Assembly (NCBI GenBank): GCA_913778145.1
Contig: CAJYVI010000046.1
Coordinates: 21,168 to 85,167, forward strand
Reading direction: 5' to 3'
Length of the DNA stretch: 64,000 nucleotides
From: an uncultured Pseudocitrobacter sp.
GTDB taxonomy: Bacteria; Pseudomonadota; Gammaproteobacteria; Enterobacterales; Enterobacteriaceae
Shown here in pieces: positions 39,390 through 48,616 of this stretch. Made by a program: the position numbers and the translations under genes. Within the stretch, counting starts at the first letter, position 1; each line of letters begins with the position of its first letter. The notes under the pieces were generated by a model. That model was not told the origin of the DNA. It did no database searches and saw only the letters and a list, made by a program, of their open reading frames with translations.

Positions 39390-39507
39390 ATGCTCTGTCC
39401 AGAAATTCTTTGCGAGGCGCTTTCCGCATTTTTATTGCAAATCTCGTGTAGATAACGCTCCGCGATAAGATTCGTACAAGGATCGCTGGCAGAGAGATGC
39501 GGCACGG

Positions 39508-40080
39508 ATGAGCAACTTATCAATTCATGAAATTCATCATTACTGTCTTAATATCACTCAGGAAATCATTCTGATTTTGGGATGGCACTCCATTTCGGTA
39601 GACATCCTAAGCGAAGAAGATAAATCTCTGTTAGCTGCAGGGGTTGCAGATAGTTCTCTCGACTGGTCATGGGGGATACGCCATTATTACGGTGGTATCA
39701 GCAACGGTATTTTGGATATTCATCTTAAGCTCACCGACCGATCAACACCGGGTTCGCTGCATGCGGTTATCCTCTGTAAGTACGATCCCAGAAGAAATGA
39801 ATTCGCAATTTGTATGCTGGAAAACTTTATTGCGCATGAAGTGAGTATGCTAACGGGAAACATCCTGACGATTGCCCTCATCTACTCAACCACTTTTTGC
39901 GACATGCTCGGATTAAGCGAGGTTTTCATTTGTGATCCGGTTCCGGACGCTCAGCCGCGTTATCGTGCGTATGGCTTTGCACAAGTTGCTAACGGATTTA
40001 ATAAAATGTCTGCTGAACTTATTGATATAAAAGAGACTATTAGAATAAGAACGCTCAACGCACAAGATAATGCGTACTGA
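39508..40080 (+). CDS. Unknown protein, possible GNAT-like fold (190 aa)
   Basis: 190 residues with no signal peptide. The first half mixes helices and strands (ILGWHSISVDILSEEDKSLL). The second half (FAICMLENFIAHEVSMLTGN... then RYRAYGFAQV) has the strand-helix-strand layout and a 'YRAYGF' end that recall GNAT acetyltransferases, but the usual acetyl-CoA loop is missing. The resemblance is weak. ATG follows GATGCGGCACGG. It stands alone between panS and a small gene, base composition AT-richer than its core neighbours, suggesting acquisition. Confidence 0.4.
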   Translation: MSNLSIHEIHHYCLNITQEIILILGWHSISVDILSEEDKSLLAAGVADSSLDWSWGIRHYYGGISNGILDIHLKLTDRSTPGSLHAVILCKYDPRRNEFAICMLENFIAHEVSMLTGNILTIALIYSTTFCDMLGLSEVFICDPVPDAQPRYRAYGFAQVANGFNKMSAELIDIKETIRIRTLNAQDNAY

Positions 40081-40165
40081 ATGTCGCGTTATTCCCCCTA
40101 TTTGTTATGCGAACTATTTTAAGTTAAAGTGATGTTCGATGAACAAAATTTATACAGGAGTCGTC

Positions 40166-40351
40166 ATGATCATAAACCATAAAAAAATTGATGCCGTTGA
40201 CGTCAGGGCTTCTGCAAAACGTACCTTAGCATTCTGGTCAACCATTGATGGCCGTAAGCTCGCTGCAATCGGCCAAAACGAAAAGTCGATGGATATCATC
40301 GGGCCGGAAAAGAAAATACAGTACGCTCGCCTGACCTGGCGATTCGATTAA
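40166..40351 (+). CDS. Small protein of unknown function (61 aa)
   Basis: The start ATG 40166 (MIINHKKIDAVDVRASAKRT) follows AGGAG six bases ahead, a better start than ATG 40139. 61 residues, basic, with a GRKLAAIGQNEKSM middle and an aromatic tail (ARLTWRFD). No recognised family. It has its own ribosome site and lies between the preceding unknown gene and yjbD. Confidence 0.45.
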   Translation: MIINHKKIDAVDVRASAKRTLAFWSTIDGRKLAAIGQNEKSMDIIGPEKKIQYARLTWRFD

Positions 40352-40413
40352 ACCATTCTGCTCAAAGCTAATTTCCCGTACACTGGACTCTCTGGCTAAC
40401 TGAGGGCACCACC

Positions 40414-40686
40414 ATGGCACTCCCCCGCATCACCCAAAAAGAGATGACCGAACGCGAGCAGCGTGAACTGAAAACGTTGCTTGATCGCGCACGCATCGCG
40501 CATGGCCGTGTGTTGACCAATGCCGAAACCAACAGCATCAAAAAAGAGTACATCGATAAGCTGATGGTTGAGCGTGAGGCTGAAGCGAAGAAAGCCCGCC
40601 AGTTGAAGAAAAAGCAGGCTTATAAACCGGATGCCGAAGCATCGTTTTCCTGGTCGGCGAATACGCCGACGCGCGGCAGACGCTAA
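40414..40686 (+). CDS. yjbD: YjbD, DUF3811 protein
   Basis: 90 residues, the E. coli length, nearly entirely helical and highly charged (KEMTEREQRELKTLLDRARI; EAEAKKARQLKKKQAYK) with a conserved tail ASFSWSAN. Small cytosolic protein of unknown role. Its stop and that of rluF are back to back. Confidence 0.95.
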   Translation: MALPRITQKEMTEREQRELKTLLDRARIAHGRVLTNAETNSIKKEYIDKLMVEREAEAKKARQLKKKQAYKPDAEASFSWSANTPTRGRR

Positions 40687-41559
40687 TTAGCGCCCTTTTT
40701 TCTTACGCCCCGGCGAGGTAAAACGCTTACCGTTGGACGCCGGGCGGCCCCCTTTTTCAGCGGTTTTTTCCATCTTCACCACCGGGCGTTTAATGCCCGT
40801 CGTTTTCGGTTTGGCCTTCGCCTTTGGCTTTGCTTCTGAAGAGGAGCCTTCGATAAGTTTAAACAGTTCAATCAGCTCATCGTCGGTTAAGTCACGCCAT
40901 TCCCCCAGCGGAATGCCGCTTAAGCTAACGTTCATGATGCGCGTGCGTTCCAGCTTTTTCACTTCATAGCCAAAGTATTCGCACATGCGACGAATCTGAC
41001 GGTTCAGGCCCTGTACCAGGGTGATGCGAAACACAAACGGCGCTTCTTTTTTCACTTTGCACTTTTTCGTCACCGTACCCAGAATCGGTACGCCTGCCGC
41101 CATGCCGCTCACGAACTCATCCGTCACCGGTTTATCCACCGTCACCAGATACTCTTTTTCGTGATCGTTACCGGCACGCAGGATCTTATTGACCAGATCG
41201 CCGTGGTTGGTGAGAAAAATCAGCCCCTGGGAGTCTTTATCCAGACGGCCAATGGGGAAGACGCGTTTGCTGTGATTGACGAAATCAACGATGTTATCGC
41301 GCTCGCCATCTTCCGTGGTGCTGACAATACCCACCGGCTTGTTCAGCGCGATCAGCACCAGATCTTCTGCCTCGCGTGGCTCAATCAACTGACCGTTTAC
41401 TTTTACAACGTCGCCAGGCTTCACCTGATCGCCAATGGTGGCGCGTTTGCCGTTCAGGAAAACGTTACCTTGTTCGATATAGCGATCGGCTTCGCGACGA
41501 GAGCAAATTCCGCTTTCGCTGATGTATTTATTTAAACGGATGGATGAGTCGGGCAGCAT
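40687..41559 (-). CDS. rluF: 23S rRNA pseudouridine(2604) synthase RluF
   Basis: 290 residues, E. coli length. N-terminal S4 RNA-binding domain ([20 protein letters not shown]) then RsuA/RluB-type catalytic domain with the active-site Asp in [16 protein letters not shown] and [20 protein letters not shown]. Lys-rich tail ([14 protein letters not shown]). Modifies U2604 in 23S rRNA. Convergent with yjbD; divergent from sorC. Confidence 0.97.
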   Translation of the reverse strand: MLPDSSIRLNKYISESGICSRREADRYIEQGNVFLNGKRATIGDQVKPGDVVKVNGQLIEPREAEDLVLIALNKPVGIVSTTEDGERDNIVDFVNHSKRVFPIGRLDKDSQGLIFLTNHGDLVNKILRAGNDHEKEYLVTVDKPVTDEFVSGMAAGVPILGTVTKKCKVKKEAPFVFRITLVQGLNRQIRRMCEYFGYEVKKLERTRIMNVSLSGIPLGEWRDLTDDELIELFKLIEGSSSEAKPKAKAKPKTTGIKRPVVKMEKTAEKGGRPASNGKRFTSPGRKKKGR

Positions 41560-41907
41560 AAATTCTCCTCTAAAACGCGGAATATACCCTACCTGTTAGC
41601 GTGGAAAAACAGGGTTCTGCGGCAACATCGAAATTAAATGTGATCTGACGCGCCTTTTATCACAAAAGTGTCGCCGATCGGCGGATGCAAATTTGCGTGG
41701 TGAAAATCAAGCTAATCAAGATATTACGCATCTCTGCACACCTGTGCTGATGACTGCTACGAGCAGATACAAATGTGCAAGAGAAAGCGCCATTTCATCG
41801 CGCGTAAAGAGTGAAAAATCGCTTTTAAAGGCCCTCTTGATGGGGTTATATCAGATCAAGTGATGAGAAAGCGTATTTGCACAAATGTGCAGAACCAGGA
41901 GGCGGCA
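41560..41907 (+). promoter_or_regulatory. sor operon promoter region with candidate SorC operators
   Basis: TGCACA-AA-TGTGCA (41878-41891) is a perfect 6-base inverted repeat just upstream of the sorC RBS, and ACAAATGTGCA recurs at 41769-41779. A further ATGCAAATTTGC lies at 41684-41695. These are plausible SorC sites for autoregulation and sorbose induction. A TGTGATCTGAC near 41640 could be half a CRP site. No gene is seen here. Confidence 0.5.
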
Positions 41908-42855
41908 ATGGAAAACAGTGACGATATCCGTTTGATTGTGAAGATTGCCCAACTCTATTACGAGCAGGATATGACGCAGGCGCAAATCGCGCGCGAGCTG
42001 GGGATTTACCGCACCACCATCAGCCGCTTGCTTAAACGGGGCCGTGAGCAGGGCATTGTCACTATCGCCATCAACTATGACTACAACGAAAACCTCTGGC
42101 TGGAGCAGCAGCTGAAGCAAAAGTTTGGCCTGAAAGAGGCCGTGGTGGTGTCGGGGCACGATGAAGAGGAAGACGCGCAGCTGGCGGTGATGGGGTTACA
42201 CGGCGCACAGCTGTTGGATCGCTTGCTGGAGCCTGGCGATATTGTCGGTTTTTCCTGGGGCCGCGCGGTGCGTGCACTGGTTGAAAACCTGCCGCAGGCA
42301 GGGCAATCCCGGCAGTTAATCTGCGTGCCGATTATCGGTGGGCCATCCGGAAAACTCGAAAGTCGCTATCACGTGAACACATTAACCTACGGCGCGGCGG
42401 CGAAGCTGAAAGGGGAATCGCATCTTGCAGATTTTCCGGCCCTATTGGATAACCCGTTAATTCGTAATGGGATCATGCAATCTCAACACTTTAAAACCAT
42501 CTCGGCCTACTGGGATAATTTGGATGTCGCTCTGGTAGGGATTGGTTCACCGGCCATTCGCGATGGCGCTAACTGGCATGCGTTTTATGGTGGCGAAGAG
42601 AGTGACGACCTGAATGCCCGCCAGGTCGCCGGTGATATTTGCTCGCGCTTTTATGATATTCGCGGCGTAACGGTCGATACCAATATGAGTGAGAAAACGC
42701 TCTCAATCGAAATGAATAAATTAAAGCAGGCGCGTTATTCTATCGGTATTGCCATGGGCGAAGAGAAATACAGCGGCATTATTGGCGCACTACGCGGAAA
42801 ATATATCAACTGTCTGGTTACGAATAGCGACACAGCGGAACTGTTACTGAAATAA
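41908..42855 (+). CDS. sorC: Sorbose operon regulator SorC
   Basis: ATG 41908 with a strong AGGAGG gives 315 residues, the length of Klebsiella SorC; an earlier start at 41860 is unlikely. N-terminal helix-turn-helix (MTQAQIARELGIYRTTISRL) and a C-terminal sugar-binding domain (GLHGAQLLDRLLEPGDIVGF...). The latter resembles sugar isomerases that no longer act on the sugar. It represses the sor operon and activates it when sorbose is present. First gene of sorCDFBAME. Confidence 0.95.
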   Translation: MENSDDIRLIVKIAQLYYEQDMTQAQIARELGIYRTTISRLLKRGREQGIVTIAINYDYNENLWLEQQLKQKFGLKEAVVVSGHDEEEDAQLAVMGLHGAQLLDRLLEPGDIVGFSWGRAVRALVENLPQAGQSRQLICVPIIGGPSGKLESRYHVNTLTYGAAAKLKGESHLADFPALLDNPLIRNGIMQSQHFKTISAYWDNLDVALVGIGSPAIRDGANWHAFYGGEESDDLNARQVAGDICSRFYDIRGVTVDTNMSEKTLSIEMNKLKQARYSIGIAMGEEKYSGIIGALRGKYINCLVTNSDTAELLLK

Positions 42856-42862
42856 AAAATCT

Positions 42863-42897
42863 GCCCGATTTTTACCGTAATAAAAATTACGGCGGGC
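42863..42897 (+). promoter_or_regulatory. Hairpin between sorC and sorD
   Basis: CCGTAAT (42875-42881) and ATTACGG (42886-42892) sit inside GCCCG/CGGGC. With no T run it is more likely an attenuating or RNA-stabilising hairpin that sets expression of sorC against the following genes. Confidence 0.5.
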
Positions 42898-42925
42898 CTC
42901 TGTTACCTAAAATCAGGAGTCTGTT

Positions 42926-43732
42926 ATGCAAACGTGGTTAAATTTGCAGGATAAAACCATTATTGTCACCGGCGGCGCATCCGGCATTGGTCTGGCGATT
43001 GTCGAAGAATTATTAGCACAGGGCGCGAATGTGCAGATGGCCGATATTCATGGTGGTGACGGTCAATATGAAGGCCATAAAGGCTATCAGTTCTGGCCGA
43101 CCGATATTTCCAGCGCCAAAGAGGTGAATCATACGGTTGCGGAAATTATCCAGCGTTTTGGTCGCATCGACGGTCTGGTCAACAACGCCGGAGTTAATTT
43201 CCCGCGTCTGCTGGTCGATGAGAAAGCGCCTGCCGGGCAGTATGAACTCAACGAAGCCGCGTTCGAAAAAATGGTCAATATCAACCAGAAAGGCGTGTTT
43301 CTGATGTCGCAGGCGGTGGCGCGACAGATGGTCAAACAACATGATGGCGTGATTGTGAACGTCTCCTCGGAAAGCGGGCTGGAAGGCTCTGAGGGCCAGA
43401 GCTGCTATGCCGCCACCAAAGCTGCGCTCAATAGCTTCACCCGCTCCTGGTCGAAAGAGTTGGGTAAGCACGGTATCCGCGTGGTCGGTATCGCGCCGGG
43501 AATTCTGGAAAAAACCGGGCTGCGTACGCCGGAATATGAAGAAGCGCTGGCGTGGACGCGCAATATCACCGTCGAGCAGTTGCGCGAAGGCTACACCAAA
43601 AATTCCATTCCTATTGGTCGCTCGGGAAGATTATCGGAAGTGGCTGATTTTGTGTGTTATCTGCTGTCAGAACGCGCCAGCTATATCACCGGAGTAACCA
43701 CTAACATTGCGGGCGGCAAAACGCGCGGATAA
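42926..43732 (+). CDS. sorD: Sorbitol-6-phosphate 2-dehydrogenase SorD
   Basis: 268 residues. Short-chain dehydrogenase with TGGASGIGLA near residue 16, NNAG in LVNNAGVNFPR, catalytic Ser in NVSSESG and Tyr-x-x-x-Lys in YAATK. Oxidises D-glucitol-6-phosphate, the SorE product, to fructose-6-phosphate. AGGAG lies before the ATG. Confidence 0.95.
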   Translation: MQTWLNLQDKTIIVTGGASGIGLAIVEELLAQGANVQMADIHGGDGQYEGHKGYQFWPTDISSAKEVNHTVAEIIQRFGRIDGLVNNAGVNFPRLLVDEKAPAGQYELNEAAFEKMVNINQKGVFLMSQAVARQMVKQHDGVIVNVSSESGLEGSEGQSCYAATKAALNSFTRSWSKELGKHGIRVVGIAPGILEKTGLRTPEYEEALAWTRNITVEQLREGYTKNSIPIGRSGRLSEVADFVCYLLSERASYITGVTTNIAGGKTRG

Positions 43733-43741
43733 GGAGGCTTT

Positions 43742-44149
43742 ATGGTCAACGCCATTTTTTGCGCCCACGGCAAATTAGCCTGCGCCATGCTGGAATCGGT
43801 TCAGATGGTGTACGGCGACGCCAATGTCGAGGCGGTTGAATTTGTACCCGGTGAGAACGCCGGAGACATCGTGGCTAAGCTGGAAAAGTTAGTAAGCATT
43901 CACAACCAAGATGAGTGGCTGATCGCCGTGGATTTACAGTGCGGCAGCCCGTGGAATGCGGCAGCGACGCTTGCGATGCGTCATCCGCACCTGCGAGTAA
44001 TCAGCGGCCTTTCCCTGCCGCTGGCGCTCGAACTGGTCGATAACCAGGGCAGCATGCACGTTGATGAACTGTGTGAACACCTGACGCAAATCGCAAAGCA
44101 AACCTGCGTTGTCTGGAAACAGCTGGAAACGGCAGAGGAGGATTTCTGA
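43742..44149 (+). CDS. sorF: Sorbose PTS component EIIA SorF
   Basis: 135 residues of the mannose-family EIIA domain. His9 in FCAHGKLACAML is the phosphorylation site. Receives phosphate from HPr and passes it to SorB. Its stop overlaps the sorB start by one base. Confidence 0.95.
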   Translation: MVNAIFCAHGKLACAMLESVQMVYGDANVEAVEFVPGENAGDIVAKLEKLVSIHNQDEWLIAVDLQCGSPWNAAATLAMRHPHLRVISGLSLPLALELVDNQGSMHVDELCEHLTQIAKQTCVVWKQLETAEEDF

Positions 44150-44643
44150 TGAACATTACGCTCGCCCGCATTGATGACCGCCTGATCCACGGGCAGGTCA
44201 CCACCGTCTGGTCGAAAGTGGCTAACGCCCAGCGCATTATTATCTGTAATGACGAGGTGTATAACGATGAAGTTCGCCGGACATTATTGCGCCAGGCTGC
44301 CCCGCCGGGAATGAAGGTTAACGTCGTTAATATTGAAAAAGCCGTCGCGGTTTATCACAACCCGCAATATCAGGACGAAACCGTTTTTTATCTTTTTACC
44401 CGCCCACAGGATGCTTTAGCGATGGTTCGCCAGGGTGTAAAAATCGGCACCCTGAATATTGGCGGAATGGCCTGGCGTCCTGGTAAAAAACAGTTAACCA
44501 AAGCCGTTTCATTAGATGACGATGATATTAACGCCTTTAATGAGTTGAATAATCTTGGCGTCACCCTTGATTTACGCGTCGTGGCGTCAGATCCCTCAAT
44601 CAATATTATCGACAAAATAAACGAACAAATAGCCGCAAATTAA
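44149..44643 (+). CDS. sorB: Sorbose PTS component EIIB SorB
   Basis: 164 residues. His14 in DDRLIHGQVTTVW is the phosphorylated residue of mannose-type EIIB. Passes phosphate to sorbose during transport through SorA/SorM. Start overlaps sorF stop. Confidence 0.95.
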   Translation: MNITLARIDDRLIHGQVTTVWSKVANAQRIIICNDEVYNDEVRRTLLRQAAPPGMKVNVVNIEKAVAVYHNPQYQDETVFYLFTRPQDALAMVRQGVKIGTLNIGGMAWRPGKKQLTKAVSLDDDDINAFNELNNLGVTLDLRVVASDPSINIIDKINEQIAAN

Positions 44644-44708
44644 AAAATAGCGCCTGTGTACGTATGCTTTAACAGGCAGGGATGACGACACTTAAAAGGT
44701 GAAAAATA

Positions 44709-45506
44709 ATGGAAATAAGTACCCTACAAATCATAGCGATATTTCTTTTTTCCTGTATTGCCGGAATGGGCAGCGTGCTGGATGAATTTCAAACTCACCG
44801 CCCGCTTATCGCCTGTACGGTCATTGGCTTAATACTCGGCGACATTAAAACCGGGATTATGCTCGGCGGCACGCTGGAGCTTATTGCCTTGGGCTGGATG
44901 AACGTCGGCGCGGCGCAGTCTCCGGATTCCGCGCTCGCCAGCATTATCTCCGCCATTCTGGTTATCGTCGGCCAGCAAAGCATCGCCACGGGCATCGCGA
45001 TTGCCCTTCCCGTGGCGGCGGCGGGACAGGTGCTGACGGTCTTTGCCCGCACCATTACCGTGGTGTTCCAGCACGCGGCGGATAAAGCTGCTGAAGAGGC
45101 GCGCTTTCGCACCATCGATATTCTGCATGTCTCCGCGCTTGGCGTACAGGCACTGCGCGTCGCCATTCCGGCACTGATTGTTTCGCTGTTCGTTAGCGCC
45201 GATATGGTCAGCAATATGCTGAGCGCGATACCGGAATTTGTGACGCGCGGTCTGCAAATTGCAGGCGGTTTTATTGTCGTTGTCGGCTACGCCATGGTGC
45301 TGCGCATGATGGGCGTGAAGTATCTGATGCCCTTCTTTTTCCTCGGTTTTATCGCGGGCGGCTATCTCGACCTCAGCCTGCTGGCCTTTGGCGGCGTCGG
45401 CGTGATTATCGCACTGGTCTACATCCAGCTTAACCCGCAGTGGCGTAAAACTGAGCCGCAAACGCAGGCCACCTCTTCCACCGCCCTTGACCAGCTTGAC
45501 GACTAA
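44709..45506 (+). CDS. sorA: Sorbose PTS permease EIIC SorA
   Basis: 265 residues, with six or more hydrophobic segments (QIIAIFLFSCIAGMGSVLDE, LGGTLELIALGWMNVGAAQS). Mannose-family EIIC membrane subunit forming the sugar channel with SorM. Ten bases separate its stop from sorM. Confidence 0.95.
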   Translation: MEISTLQIIAIFLFSCIAGMGSVLDEFQTHRPLIACTVIGLILGDIKTGIMLGGTLELIALGWMNVGAAQSPDSALASIISAILVIVGQQSIATGIAIALPVAAAGQVLTVFARTITVVFQHAADKAAEEARFRTIDILHVSALGVQALRVAIPALIVSLFVSADMVSNMLSAIPEFVTRGLQIAGGFIVVVGYAMVLRMMGVKYLMPFFFLGFIAGGYLDLSLLAFGGVGVIIALVYIQLNPQWRKTEPQTQATSSTALDQLDD

Positions 45507-45516
45507 CGGAGCCATC

Positions 45517-46341
45517 ATGGAACAGAGAAAAATTACACGCAGCGATCTGGTGAGCATGTTTCTGCGCTCCAACCTGCAACAGGCGTCCTTTAATTTTGAA
45601 CGTATTCATGGTCTGGGTTTTTGCTACGACATGATCCCCGCCATTAAGCGCCTGTATCCGCTGAAAGAAGACCAGGTCGCCGCACTGAAGCGCCATTTGG
45701 TGTTCTTCAATACCACGCCAGCCGTATGTGGCCCGGTCATCGGCGTGACCGCCGCCATGGAAGAAGCGCGCGCCAACGGCGCCGAAATTGATGACGGTGC
45801 CATCAACGGTATCAAAGTTGGCCTGATGGGCCCGCTGGCGGGCGTTGGGGACCCGCTGGTCTGGGGAACACTGCGCCCGATTACCGCCGCGCTCGGCGCA
45901 TCGCTGGCGTTGTCTGGCAACATTCTCGGCCCGCTGCTGTTCTTCTTTATTTTCAACGCGGTGCGTCTGGCGATGAAGTGGTATGGCCTCCAGCTCGGCT
46001 TTCGCAAAGGCGTGAATATTGTCAGCGATATGGGCGGGAATGTGCTGCAAAAACTGACCGAGGGCGCGTCGATTCTTGGCCTGTTTGTGATGGGCGTGCT
46101 GGTCACCAAATGGACGTCAATCAACGTGCCGCTGGTCGTCTCACAAACGCCTGCCGCTGACGGTTCCACCGTCACCATGACCGTGCAAAACATTCTCGAC
46201 CAGCTCTGCCCCGGCCTGCTGGCGCTGGGTTTGACGCTGCTGATGGTGCGTCTGCTCAACAAAAAAATTAACCCGGTATGGCTGATCTTCGCCCTGTTTG
46301 GCTTAGGGATTATCGGCAATGCACTGGGCTTCCTGTCCTGA
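45517..46341 (+). CDS. sorM: Sorbose PTS permease EIID SorM
   Basis: Start ATG 45517 (MEQRKITRSDLVSMFLRSNL) gives 274 residues; the frame runs open further into sorA. EIID hallmarks: NLQQASFNFERIHGLGFCYD, MGPLAGVGDPLVWGT and membrane segments near the C-terminus. Partner of SorA in the inner membrane. Confidence 0.95.
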   Translation: MEQRKITRSDLVSMFLRSNLQQASFNFERIHGLGFCYDMIPAIKRLYPLKEDQVAALKRHLVFFNTTPAVCGPVIGVTAAMEEARANGAEIDDGAINGIKVGLMGPLAGVGDPLVWGTLRPITAALGASLALSGNILGPLLFFFIFNAVRLAMKWYGLQLGFRKGVNIVSDMGGNVLQKLTEGASILGLFVMGVLVTKWTSINVPLVVSQTPAADGSTVTMTVQNILDQLCPGLLALGLTLLMVRLLNKKINPVWLIFALFGLGIIGNALGFLS

Positions 46342-46392
46342 CTCTTCGCCCCGGCGCGTCTGCCGGGGCCATCGCTCAACCTGAGGTGGTTT

Positions 46393-47622
46393 ATGAAAAC
46401 AACAGCTCTGCGTCTTTACGGTACACGTGACCTGCGTCTGGAAACCTTTGACCTTCCTGAAATGCAGGAGGATGAAATTCTGGCGACGGTAGTCACCGAC
46501 AGCCTATGTCTCTCCTCCTGGAAAGAGGCCAACCTGGGGGAAAACCATAAAAAAGTGCCCGACGATGTGGCGTCCAACCCCATCATCATCGGCCATGAAT
46601 TTTGCGGCGATATTTTGGCCGTCGGTAAAAAGTGGCAGCACAAGTTCCAGCCGGGCCAGCGCTATGTGATTCAGGCCAACCTGCAACTGCCGGATCGCCC
46701 GGACTGCCCCGGCTACTCCTTCCCGTGGGTGGGCGGCGAAGCCACGCATGTGGTTATCCCCAGCGAGGTCATGGAACAGGATTGTCTGCTGGCATATGAA
46801 GGCGAAACCTACTTTGAAGGGTCGCTGGTTGAACCGCTCTCCTGCGTGATTGGCGCGTTCAACGCCAACTATCATTTGCAGGAAGGCACTTATAACCACA
46901 AGATGGGGATTCGCCCGCAGGGACGCACGCTGATCCTCGGCGGCACCGGCCCGATGGGGCTGCTGGCGATAGATTACGCGCTGCATGGGCCAGTTAACCC
47001 GTCGCTGTTAATCGTCACCGATACCAATAACGACAAGCTGAGCTACGCGCGCAAACACTATCCGTCTGAGCCGCAAACGCTGATTCATTATCTCAATGCA
47101 ACCGACGCCTCGTACGAGACGTTAATGGCGCTCAGCGGCGGCCACGGTTTCGACGATATTTTCGTTTTCGTGCCCAATGAAGGGCTCGTTACCCTCGCCT
47201 CTTCGCTGCTGGCGGCCGACGGCTGTATGAACTTCTTCGCCGGGCCGCAGGATAAACACTTCAGCGCACCGATTAATTTCTACGATGTGCATTATGCGTT
47301 TACCCACTACGTGGGCACGTCGGGCGGCAATACCGACGACATGCGCGCGGCGGTCAAACTGATCGAAGAGAAAAAAGTACAGGCCGCAAAAGTGGTAACG
47401 CATATTCTTGGGCTTAATGCCGCGGGCGAAACCACGCTAGAATTGCCCGCCGTCGGCGGGGGGAAAAAGCTGGTGTATACCGGAAAATATCTGCCGCTGA
47501 CGTCACTCACGCAAATTCAGGATGAAGAACTGGCGGCGATTCTGGCGCGTCATCAGGGAGTCTGGTCCGGCGAGGCAGAGCAGTACCTGCTCGCCCATGC
47601 AGAGGCGATTTCCCATGATTAA
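46393..47622 (+). CDS. sorE: L-sorbose-1-phosphate reductase SorE
   Basis: 409 residues. Medium-chain zinc-type dehydrogenase fold: GHEFCGDILAVGKKWQ and LILGGTGPMGLLAIDYALHG (Rossmann motif). Reduces L-sorbose-1-P to D-glucitol-6-P for SorD. The AGGTGG site precedes ATG 46393. The last codons overlap the start of the next gene. Confidence 0.93.
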   Translation: MKTTALRLYGTRDLRLETFDLPEMQEDEILATVVTDSLCLSSWKEANLGENHKKVPDDVASNPIIIGHEFCGDILAVGKKWQHKFQPGQRYVIQANLQLPDRPDCPGYSFPWVGGEATHVVIPSEVMEQDCLLAYEGETYFEGSLVEPLSCVIGAFNANYHLQEGTYNHKMGIRPQGRTLILGGTGPMGLLAIDYALHGPVNPSLLIVTDTNNDKLSYARKHYPSEPQTLIHYLNATDASYETLMALSGGHGFDDIFVFVPNEGLVTLASSLLAADGCMNFFAGPQDKHFSAPINFYDVHYAFTHYVGTSGGNTDDMRAAVKLIEEKKVQAAKVVTHILGLNAAGETTLELPAVGGGKKLVYTGKYLPLTSLTQIQDEELAAILARHQGVWSGEAEQYLLAHAEAISHD

Positions 47623-48427
47623 TCGCGAGACTCAACTCTGCATGTCGCTGGCCGGCCGCCCCGGTAACTTCGGCACGCGTTTTCACAATTATCTGTATGA
47701 AAAGTTGGGGCTGAATTTTATCTATAAAGCATTCACCACCCAGGATATTGCAGCGGCGGTGAACGGCGTTCGCGCGTTGGGTATTCGCGGCTGCGCCGTG
47801 TCGATGCCGTTTAAAGAGAGCTGCATGCCTTTTCTCGACGCGATCGACCCGTCGGCGAAGGTCATTGATTCCGTGAATACCATCGTGAATGACGACGGCA
47901 GGCTGACCGGGTTTAACACCGACTATATCGCGGTGAAAAGCCTGATTACTCTCCACCAGCTGAATACCGCCGCGCGCGTGATGATTCGCGGCAGCGGCGG
48001 CATGGGCAAAGCGGTGATTGCCGCCTTTCGCGACGCGGGGTTTATGGATGTCATCATTGCCGCCCGCAACCGCGAGAGCGGCCCGGCGCTGGCGAAGCAG
48101 TATGGGTTTCAGTGGCAACCGCAGCCGGAAGGCATCGCCTGCGACATTCTGGTCAACGTGACGCCTGTTGGCATGAGCGGCGGTAAAGAGAGCCATGAGC
48201 TGGCTTTCAGCGAAGCGATGGTCTCTGCGGCAAGCGTCGTTTTTGATGTCGTGGCCTTGCCACCAGAAACTCCGCTCATTCGCCTGGCGCAACGGCTTGA
48301 TAAGCAGACGATTAGCGGTGCGGAGGTGATTGCCTTACAGGCCGTCGAGCAATTCGCGATGTATACCGGCGTGCAACCCGATGCGCAGCTGATTGCTGAA
48401 GCGGCAAGGTTTGCGCGAGAGGGATGA
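47615..48427 (+). CDS. Shikimate dehydrogenase-like protein in the sor operon
   Basis: ATG 47615 overlaps the sorE stop by eight bases, giving 270 residues (MINRETQLCMSLAGRPGNFG). It has the AroE/YdiB fold: SMPFKES with the catalytic Lys, GFNTD, GSGGMGKAVIAAF as NADP loop, and LVNVTPVGMSGG. Relatives in other enterobacteria are annotated as shikimate 5-dehydrogenase-like. The key residues are present, so it is likely an active oxidoreductase for shikimate, quinate or another polyol-like acid. Why it is tied to sorbose use is unclear. Confidence 0.75.
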   Translation: MINRETQLCMSLAGRPGNFGTRFHNYLYEKLGLNFIYKAFTTQDIAAAVNGVRALGIRGCAVSMPFKESCMPFLDAIDPSAKVIDSVNTIVNDDGRLTGFNTDYIAVKSLITLHQLNTAARVMIRGSGGMGKAVIAAFRDAGFMDVIIAARNRESGPALAKQYGFQWQPQPEGIACDILVNVTPVGMSGGKESHELAFSEAMVSAASVVFDVVALPPETPLIRLAQRLDKQTISGAEVIALQAVEQFAMYTGVQPDAQLIAEAARFAREG

Positions 48428-48476
48428 GCGATATGGGCGTCTTAACAGGCGCTCATACTGATGATAATGCAACATT

Positions 48477-48560
48477 GCCTGATGCGCTGCGCTTATCAGG
48501 CCTACCGGTTTATGCGAAATCTGTAGGTCGGATAAGGCGTCCACGCCGCATCCGGCATGA
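48477..48560. repeat. REP pair downstream of the sor operon
   Basis: GCCTGATGCGCTGCGCTTAT and GTAGGTCGGATAAGGCGTCC with CGCATCCGGCAT form facing REP units. Confidence 0.85.
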
Positions 48561-48616
48561 ATAGCGCACTTTATTAGCAATCGAGCTCTAATGCATACAA
48601 ACGCAGAATGGGTTCA

